A stretch of 10,718 nucleotides of DNA from Flavobacteriales bacterium (GTDB lineage: Bacteria; Bacteroidota; Bacteroidia; Flavobacteriales; UA16): assembly GCA_030831885.1 (NCBI GenBank), contig JAURKF010000260.1, positions 1-10,718 on the forward strand, given 5' to 3'. Of the stretch, positions 5,356 through 10,718 are shown one piece after another; within the stretch, counting starts at the first letter, position 1, and every line of letters begins with the position of its first letter. The translations under genes and the position numbers were made by a program. The notes below the pieces were generated by a model that searched no databases, was not told the origin of the DNA, and saw only the letters and a list, made by a program, of their open reading frames with translations.

Positions 5356-8007
5356 TCATTCTTTTTCCTCGAGCCATTTGGGCGTCTTCTTTTTCTTCTC
5401 AGTCTGTTTATCCGATTCAGCCGACTTGACTGCAGGCTTTGGGGCAGAATTGCGGTTTTCCTCAGGTGTCGGTTTGTTGTTTCCCTCCTCCCAATCGACG
5501 GTAATAGTAGCTCGATTGTCATCTTCCTTCTCTTTATAGGTTCCTACCGATTCATCCTTCTTAAACAATCCAAACTCTTCCTTTAGCAATGCCTTCATGT
5601 TTTGCTTTTCAGCATCGAGCTCTTCCTTGCGCATCTCTTTTGCAAGCTCTCGATCTATTGCATACACGGGATTATCTACCGTTCCCTTCATTGAAATATA
5701 CATGGCCTTTCCCAGTCCATCATCGTATTCATTCCACTCCTTCTCCTTGCGCACAAGCAAATCGCGCAGATTGAATTTGACTGCATAATCGATTCCATAG
5801 TCAAACGTCTGTGATCCCTTTGCCCAAATATCCATTGCACTGCTGTGCACGTCCATGAGAGGAATATTGACGACCCTGTCTTTAATTTCAATTGTATTTT
5901 CTAACCTCGAAAATTTGACGTTTCGCATGCGTTCGGCAAATCGATCTTCGTCTACGAAAGGTGCCATCAACTTATTGCCTCTGATATATTCCGCTATTTC
6001 CTGTAGCGTCTCGAAACCATTCAATTCGCCGTTATCGATTGTGAGATGAATAACGCTTTCAATCTTATCTGAAGGTAATTCAAGCGCATTCGTAAGGACT
6101 GCCCTGAACTGAACATCTGCATTCGCAATTCCCTTTAAGTGCTTGTCCTGGATAAATGTTTGTCCGAAATTCTCAAATTCAGTAAACACCTTATCGATAT
6201 GAATTCCATTCAAGCTAGCAAGCACGTTCATTCGATACGCCGCTGAGCTCATGGGGGCTAAAACCAATTGCGCATTCAGCTTGCCTCCGGCGGAATTAAA
6301 CGAGACAGGATCAACCAAGAGTTTCCCTTGATCCAGCATAGCCAATCCATTTACTTCAGATGCTTCAAACTTTCGAAAAACAAACTTGCCGATTGAACAA
6401 TTCAATTTAAAATCAAGCAAAGCAGGAAATAGCAACTCGTAGTCGGTATCAGTTTCGGTTGACGTTTCTTCCTCTACAAGGTTGGTAAAATCAATGAGAT
6501 TGCTTGTTAAATCACCCTCTAGAAACACCCTTGCATTTGGCTCAAACAAATAAGAAATCACGTTCTGCAAGGTCCCTTTCAGTTTAAAATCACCTCCGTT
6601 TACAATCCCTGAAAATTCATGAATGATTGCATTTTGTTTGTCGAAGGAAAACTCAGCCTTCATATTACTGAATTGACGGTTCGAGTTTTTCATTTTCAAA
6701 CTGGCATCTGCGACGCTTGCCTTTCCTGTTGCGAGAATATCTTTCCAATTGTAGGTTGAATCCTCCTTAACGTAAAGCAATGTGCCATTGAGCGCAGCTT
6801 CTGCATTGATTGCGCCTTCGCACATTTCAATTTTTTGAACATCAAAAAAATCGCGGATATCCTTAAGTTGCATCTGTGCCGAAACATTCAGGTTGAGCCG
6901 AGGTTTTTCAAAACCGACTATGCTGCCGGAAGCACTTAGCTTACTGCCATCAAGCGAGCAAGTAAATTTCTTTAGCAGAATCTGATCCTTCTTAGCACCC
7001 CGGACATAATACAGGTTCGTAGCAACATTTTCAAGTGCAACACCCTCATCTTTCAACTTTAAGTTACCATCGCTTACTGTCAGCTCAACCTCCACCATCA
7101 CAGGATCATTTTCCTTAACCCGACTGACTTTTGCCTTAGCATTGAATTCTCCGGTTGCTCTGTATTCGCTTATCGATGTTCGAATGCTTGAGGGTAAAAT
7201 TGCCAACGCCTCATCAATTTGTTGTTCGCTGGCTTCTGCATAAAACTCTAAGGTGGCACCACCAAAATTAGTCAATGAACCTTCCACGGTCAACGTAAGT
7301 TCACTGCACATCAATTCGCTTCGACTGAAAGTAAAATTACCGTTTTCAAAGTCAGCATTCGTTGCTATCTCTCCCGAGACAACACGTTTTTCTAGATAGA
7401 CTTCACCCTTACTGCTTATGGTTTCCACCATAGCATCCAGATTCAGGTCGATATCCATCTTTTGTTTGGAGAAATTACCATTGCCCGTTATCTGAATGGC
7501 CAACACATCCAGTAAAAAATCGGAGGGTTCATTTCGATAAACTACCCGGGTATCTGTCAGCGCGATCTCATCCAGCTCAATCTCAAAATTAGAATCGGTT
7601 TGTGTAGAGTCATTCCAAACCTCCCAGTTGTATTCGCCCTTGTCATTTACCTTCAAATTGAGCTTACCGCCGCTGATTTCAATTTCATCTATCTTATAGG
7701 ATCCGCGGAAAATATCCCACAAATTAAATTTCAGGTATAGTGCGTCGGCATGCAATAGAGTATCCGAGTTAGCCCCATATTCCTGCACATAGATATCGGA
7801 AAGTGCGACAGACGCGTTGGGGAATGTTTTCCAAAACACCAACCCAACTTCACCTACCTCCAAGCTAGTGGTAACCTGCGTTTTCAGCTTTTTCATGGCG
7901 AATGCACCAATCTCGTCTTCGTAAAAGCGTAACACTACGAAAATCGCAAGGCAAAGCGCGATCAATAGACCGAGTACTATCCAACCTATGCGCTTGAGAT
8001 GTTTCAA
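5356..8007 (-). CDS. AsmA-family inner-membrane protein with charged C-terminal tail
   Basis: 883-aa protein with one N-terminal membrane anchor (about residues 7-27, after KHLKR) and a very long periplasmic part. The start of the mature region (FWKTFPNASVALSDIYV, LYLKFNLWDIFRGSYKIDEIEISGG) is typical of AsmA, and the GxVDNPVY segment near 775-782 closes the AsmA-like C-terminal domain (about 600-785). The middle consists of repeated beta-rich, LPS-transport-like/AsmA units. AsmA relatives (TamB, YhdP, AsmA) are bridge-like proteins implicated in phospholipid movement to, and homeostasis of, the outer membrane; this role is by family. Residues about 786-883 are a Lys/Glu-rich low-complexity tail. 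The start is TTG 8007: there is no ATG in frame between the stop at 8062-8064 and the anchor. It lies 85 nt after the permease gene and 21 nt before rsmF; no convincing promoter was found in the 85 nt. Confidence 0.88.
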   Translation of the reverse strand: MKHLKRIGWIVLGLLIALCLAIFVVLRFYEDEIGAFAMKKLKTQVTTSLEVGEVGLVFWKTFPNASVALSDIYVQEYGANSDTLLHADALYLKFNLWDIFRGSYKIDEIEISGGKLNLKVNDKGEYNWEVWNDSTQTDSNFEIELDEIALTDTRVVYRNEPSDFLLDVLAIQITGNGNFSKQKMDIDLNLDAMVETISSKGEVYLEKRVVSGEIATNADFENGNFTFSRSELMCSELTLTVEGSLTNFGGATLEFYAEASEQQIDEALAILPSSIRTSISEYRATGEFNAKAKVSRVKENDPVMVEVELTVSDGNLKLKDEGVALENVATNLYYVRGAKKDQILLKKFTCSLDGSKLSASGSIVGFEKPRLNLNVSAQMQLKDIRDFFDVQKIEMCEGAINAEAALNGTLLYVKEDSTYNWKDILATGKASVADASLKMKNSNRQFSNMKAEFSFDKQNAIIHEFSGIVNGGDFKLKGTLQNVISYLFEPNARVFLEGDLTSNLIDFTNLVEEETSTETDTDYELLFPALLDFKLNCSIGKFVFRKFEASEVNGLAMLDQGKLLVDPVSFNSAGGKLNAQLVLAPMSSAAYRMNVLASLNGIHIDKVFTEFENFGQTFIQDKHLKGIANADVQFRAVLTNALELPSDKIESVIHLTIDNGELNGFETLQEIAEYIRGNKLMAPFVDEDRFAERMRNVKFSRLENTIEIKDRVVNIPLMDVHSSAMDIWAKGSQTFDYGIDYAVKFNLRDLLVRKEKEWNEYDDGLGKAMYISMKGTVDNPVYAIDRELAKEMRKEELDAEKQNMKALLKEEFGLFKKDESVGTYKEKEDDNRATITVDWEEGNNKPTPEENRNSAPKPAVKSAESDKQTEKKKKTPKWLEEKE

Positions 8008-8092
8008 ATAGAACGTATTAACAGTCTCGTGAAAATATAACCGAGTAATAGCAGCATTATTTTAAGCTGTCTAATATTCTCACATTGCTATG

Positions 8093-9334
8093 TTAACTGA
8101 TACCACTAGCCGACATCATTGTATTGCCTGCAAAACGGCGCACCAAGGAGCGCACCAGAATGGAAGAAAATAGAATACCAACCAATACTACCGTTGCAAC
8201 AATACCTGTCACATCGAGCCATTTTACCACGATAGGATAGCTTTCAACAGCCCCCCCGGTCATTGCGATAAAACCATAATGCTGCTGACCAAAACACAGC
8301 AAAAGACCAACAACAAGACCCGAAAATGCACCAAGCAAATTGATTAGAATTCCCTCGTAAATAAAAATACGCTGTATCCCGCGAGTATCAACTCCCATGG
8401 TATTCAGAGTGAAAATATCTCGCTTCTTCTCAATAATCAACATAGTAAGTGATGCGATAATGTTGAAACATCCAATGAGGAATATGAATAACAAAATGAA
8501 GAATGTAGCCCACTTTTCGCTCGCGTTTGTCTTGTAGATAAGGGCATTCTTTTCTTCCCGTGAGATAACTCGAACCGTATTTCCCATCTGCGTTTGAATC
8601 TTGCTTCGAACCTCCTCAAGGACCGCAGATTCTGACACGAAGATATCTACCGAAGAAATTGCATCATTGAGCCCAAAAAGTTCCCGAGCAAAATAGAGAG
8701 GGACCAGTACATATTTGGCATCCAGCTCGGCATTGATTGCGAAAACTCCGCTTACACCAATATTCTCCATGTTAAAAGCCTCTTCCTTGAACTCAGAAAT
8801 TTTCCTACCTCGAATAGGCGCAGCTATTTCCATCACCGTCGGAGCATAATCGCGCAATGGCATATTCAATTCCATCTGAATGCCGGAACCCACTACAGCA
8901 AGCGGCACAGAATCCAATTGAAGTAAAAACACTCCATCTACTACAGCCGAATCGATTGGCGAAAAATCAGCATAATTCGCTTCAACCCCTTTTACGGTTG
9001 CTACGGCATAGCGATTCTCGTGTGAAAGTCGAACATCCTCTTCGATAACCTTACTGATTGCCTCAACGCCCGGTATTTCCAAAAGCGTGTTGCGTTCGAT
9101 TAGTGAATCGGGAATAAACTTTCCTTCAACAGGTACTATAGTGAGAGGTGCATCAACATTCGAAAAAATAGTTTTAACCAAATCATCGATTCCATTGAAG
9201 GCACTCATAACCGTAATCATGGCGGCTGTAATAAATGCCACCACGACCATTGAAATACCCGAGATGAAATTGATTACACCCCTTGACTTTCGCGCAAAGA
9301 GGTGGCGACGTGCTATGTAAAATGCGACGTTCAC
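8093..9334 (-). CDS. FtsX/MacB-type ABC transporter permease, LolC/LolE-like
   Basis: 413-aa inner-membrane permease of the type that extracts lipoproteins from the inner membrane for transfer to the outer membrane. Topology fits LolC/E: N-terminal YIARRHLFARKSRGVINFIS leading into TM1 (about 21-47), a large periplasmic MacB-like domain (about 48-270), then three TM helices (about 274-301, 328-350, 373-395) forming the FtsX domain, with IIEKKRDIFTLNTMGV between them, the usual ATPase-contact loop. No ATPase gene lies in this window, so the LolD-like partner must be elsewhere. The start is GTG 9334, only 2 nt after the rbfA stop, which implies coupled translation; the N-terminus fits family members, and the next Met lies inside TM1. 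Lipoprotein release is the best guess; another FtsX-family substrate is possible. Confidence 0.9.
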   Translation of the reverse strand: MNVAFYIARRHLFARKSRGVINFISGISMVVVAFITAAMITVMSAFNGIDDLVKTIFSNVDAPLTIVPVEGKFIPDSLIERNTLLEIPGVEAISKVIEEDVRLSHENRYAVATVKGVEANYADFSPIDSAVVDGVFLLQLDSVPLAVVGSGIQMELNMPLRDYAPTVMEIAAPIRGRKISEFKEEAFNMENIGVSGVFAINAELDAKYVLVPLYFARELFGLNDAISSVDIFVSESAVLEEVRSKIQTQMGNTVRVISREEKNALIYKTNASEKWATFFILLFIFLIGCFNIIASLTMLIIEKKRDIFTLNTMGVDTRGIQRIFIYEGILINLLGAFSGLVVGLLLCFGQQHYGFIAMTGGAVESYPIVVKWLDVTGIVATVVLVGILFSSILVRSLVRRFAGNTMMSASGIS

Positions 9335-9336
9335 AA

Positions 9337-9678
9337 TTACCCTTTCTTGAGAAGGCGATCGATTTCTTCAAAATAATCGAGCGAATCGTCGATGTAAAAA
9401 CTAAGTTCAGGAATCTTCCGTATTTGCTTTCCTACTTCTGCAGCAAGGAGTTTGCGCAAGTGAGCCTTCTTTTCATTTACTACTTCTAAACCATGATCCT
9501 TTTTTTCGGTGGGGAAAAAACTCAGGTAGGCTTTTGCCAACCCTAAATCGGGCGAGACCCTCACCTGCGTCACTGTTATCATCATACCTTCAAACAAGCT
9601 ATGCATGTTTTGCTGAAACAAGGTTGAAAGCTCGCGCTTGAGCAGGGAAGAAACTTTATCTAAACGTACACTCGACAT
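9337..9678 (-). CDS. rbfA: 30S ribosome-binding factor A
   Basis: 113-aa RbfA, a single KH-type domain protein that binds the immature 30S subunit near helix 1 of 16S rRNA and assists late 16S processing and cold adaptation. Recognisable features are the N-terminal RLDKVSSLLKRELS helix, the VRVSPDLGLAKAYLSF strand segment, LRKLLAAEVGKQIR, and the conserved C-terminal RKIPELSFYIDDSLDYFE. Length is normal for the family. It heads the minus cluster; the permease begins 2 nt after its TAA, an order I recall from other Bacteroidota. The ATG at 9678 is clear. A TAnnTTTG match ends 4 nt before it (separate entry). The acetyltransferase gene diverges from it across 76 nt. Confidence 0.96.
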   Translation of the reverse strand: MSSVRLDKVSSLLKRELSTLFQQNMHSLFEGMMITVTQVRVSPDLGLAKAYLSFFPTEKKDHGLEVVNEKKAHLRKLLAAEVGKQIRKIPELSFYIDDSLDYFEEIDRLLKKG

Positions 9679-9682
9679 AGGA

Positions 9683-9690
9683 CAAAAATA
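9683..9690 (-). promoter_or_regulatory. Possible -7 box of the rbfA operon promoter
   Basis: TATTTTTG on the minus strand fits TAnnTTTG exactly, but no TTG-type -33 box is found 18-21 nt upstream, and transcription would begin at or next to the ATG (9678), giving a leaderless or nearly leaderless mRNA. Chance occurrence in an AT-rich gap is quite possible. Confidence 0.3.
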
Positions 9691-9754
9691 CCACGTTGCA
9701 ACAGTTCTTCATTCAGGCCGCACAAAATCGCCCGTTCTGCAGTTGTTTTGTATC

Positions 9755-10234
9755 ATGAATTCCGTAATCATCCGAGAAGGAAAACCGGCCGATGTGCCTC
9801 AGGTCATGGCGCTGGTTCGCGAGCTTGCCGAATATGAAAAAGCACCTCATGAGGTAACGAATACTGAGGAGCGTATGCTGCTCGATGGCTTCGGCGAAAA
9901 TCCCGCATTCGGATTGTTCGTCGCTGAATTGGATGGAAGCATTGCCGGAATTGCACTCTACTACATTCGCTATTCCACCTGGAAGGGGAAAATGCTATAC
10001 CTCGAGGATATCGTGGTGAAAGATGCGCTGCGTGGTCAAGGAATAGGCGCTCGTTTGTTCGAGGCGTGTCTTCACCATTGCATGGAGAATGACTACGCGG
10101 GCATGACTTGGCAGGTTCTCGATTGGAATGAACCCGCCTTGAATTTCTATCGCAAGTATGACTGCACGCTCGACCCGGAATGGATTAACGGCAAACTGAC
10201 CATCGAACAGATTCGTGCGATGAAGATTGGGTAA
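9755..10234 (+). CDS. GNAT N-acetyltransferase, spermidine/spermine (thialysine) acetyltransferase-like
   Basis: 159-aa cytosolic acetyl-CoA-dependent acetyltransferase. Its whole sequence resembles the SSAT1/SSAT2 family: IIREGKPADVPQV, ELAEYEKAPHEV (23-34), LLDGFGENPAF (42-52), YYIRYSTWKGKMLYLED (69-85), the acetyl-CoA pyrophosphate loop RGQGIG (93-98), and WNEPALNFY (124-132) in which Tyr 132 matches the family's catalytic Tyr. Polyamines or thialysine-like amines are the family substrates; which one is used here cannot be told. I chose ATG 9755 over an upstream in-frame start at 9638, because the extra 39 residues would overlap rbfA and are unlike the family, while MNSVIIREGK begins exactly at the GNAT fold. 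It diverges from rbfA and precedes the aspartate kinase by 38 nt, possibly co-transcribed with it. Confidence 0.9.
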   Translation: MNSVIIREGKPADVPQVMALVRELAEYEKAPHEVTNTEERMLLDGFGENPAFGLFVAELDGSIAGIALYYIRYSTWKGKMLYLEDIVVKDALRGQGIGARLFEACLHHCMENDYAGMTWQVLDWNEPALNFYRKYDCTLDPEWINGKLTIEQIRAMKIG

Positions 10235-10272
10235 TTCGGATACCTTCGCACTTGAAATTTGGGCCTTTTTTT

Positions 10273-10718
10273 ATGATAAACGTTTTCAAATTCGGAGGAG
10301 CCAGCGTGAAAGATGCCGCAGCCGTGCGCAACATGTGTGCGATTGTGCGAAGTCATGCTCAAGAGCCGTTGGTTGTTGTGGTGAGCGCAATGGGAAAGAC
10401 AACCAATGCCATCGAACGCATTCACGCATTGCGCTTTTTTGGCCGATCCTATGAACAGGAACTCTCCGAATTGATTACCTATCATCGCAAGATGGTCGAT
10501 GAATTGTTTCCTAGCGACGGTCGTGGTATCGAAGCGCTGCAACTTCAAATCGATTTATTCAAAGCGCAGTTGGTCGCTACCTGTTCTCATTCGTTCGATG
10601 AAGAGTATGACACGCTCATCGGCTATGGAGAGCTCATTTCGACAGCCATTGTCGAAGCCTATTTGCAATCTCAACACATTTCTTCATGCTGGTTTGATGC
10701 TCGTAAAATAATTGTTAC
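10273..10718 (+). CDS. lysC: Aspartate kinase (partial, N-terminal 148 residues)
   Basis: Phosphorylates L-aspartate with ATP, the first step to lysine, threonine and methionine. The first 148 codons are present and the gene runs off the right edge. The N-terminal amino-acid-kinase motifs are MINVFKFGGASV (with KFGG at 6-9, the phosphate-binding Lys 6), VVVVSAMGKTTN (34-45), the substrate-binding GYGELIST (117-124) and the start of FDARKIIV (141-148). An insertion typical of monofunctional aspartokinases lies between residues 46 and 110. Whether C-terminal ACT domains or a fused homoserine dehydrogenase follow cannot be seen. It begins at ATG 10273 after a T-rich stretch (7 T, then ATG) with no Shine-Dalgarno sequence, 38 nt after the acetyltransferase stop. 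No leader peptide or riboswitch is visible in the 38-nt gap. Confidence 0.93.
   Translation, partial: MINVFKFGGASVKDAAAVRNMCAIVRSHAQEPLVVVVSAMGKTTNAIERIHALRFFGRSYEQELSELITYHRKMVDELFPSDGRGIEALQLQIDLFKAQLVATCSHSFDEEYDTLIGYGELISTAIVEAYLQSQHISSCWFDARKIIV

Noticed and set aside
9638..9754. N-terminal extension of the acetyltransferase from an upstream ATG at 9638
   Set aside because: It would overlap rbfA and add 39 residues with no similarity to GNAT proteins; ATG 9755 matches the family N-terminus.
10147..10548. 133-codon open frame on the minus strand
   Set aside because: It overlaps the end of the acetyltransferase and the start of the aspartate kinase, both clear on the plus strand; its protein is unlike any family I know.
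1..10718. CRISPR array, insertion sequence, integrase or attachment site next to the tRNA
   Set aside because: No regularly spaced repeats, transposase-like frames or terminal inverted repeats were seen, and no second copy of the tRNA 3' end was noticed in the window, so integration at the tRNA is not supported.

Overview
The window looks like chromosomal core DNA of a member of the Bacteroidota (a Flavobacteriia/Sphingobacteriia/Chitinophagia-type organism). The evidence is the gene content and order (rbfA followed by a LolC/E-type FtsX permease, YwqK-like MORN lipoprotein, glucosaminidase plus LysM protein, ALDH8A1-like dehydrogenase), a promoter of the Bacteroidota type (TTG, 19 nt, TAnnTTTG) before the tRNA, and the near absence of Shine-Dalgarno motifs before starts. 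Base composition is moderate, in the 40s %GC by eye. No mobile element, CRISPR array, prophage gene or rRNA was seen, and I found no truly novel system; this is mostly a well-packed housekeeping region.

Layout. (1) 1-1165, minus: an aldehyde dehydrogenase whose C-terminus lies off the left edge. (2) 1201-1360, plus: a compact single-gene tRNA-Gln(UUG) unit with its own promoter and a hairpin terminator shared with the convergent gene cluster. (3) 1361-9678, minus, read right to left: rbfA, FtsX/LolE-type permease, large AsmA-family protein, rsmF, long-chain polyprenyl diphosphate synthase, MORN-repeat lipoprotein, GH73-type glucosaminidase with two LysM domains. Spacings are 2, 85, 21, 16, -4 and 95 nt, so most of this is probably one transcript ending at the shared terminator. 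(4) 9755-10718, plus: a GNAT acetyltransferase resembling spermidine/spermine (thialysine) N-acetyltransferases, then the N-terminal third of an aspartate kinase that runs off the right edge. The 76-nt gap 9679-9754 is the divergent control region between the two directions.

How the genes fit together. The minus cluster mixes two 30S-subunit maturation factors (RbfA and the rRNA m5C methyltransferase RsmF) with envelope functions: lipoprotein-release-type permease, AsmA-like lipid/outer-membrane homeostasis protein, an isoprenoid chain synthase (probably for the menaquinone tail), a lipoprotein and a peptidoglycan hydrolase. This looks like a growth-linked housekeeping cluster; a direct functional link between the two themes is inference. 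The flanking dehydrogenase suggests that a tryptophan/kynurenine or aromatic meta-cleavage catabolic block may continue to the left, and the aspartate kinase opens the lysine/threonine/methionine pathway to the right. No gene-free stretch exceeds 300 bases.
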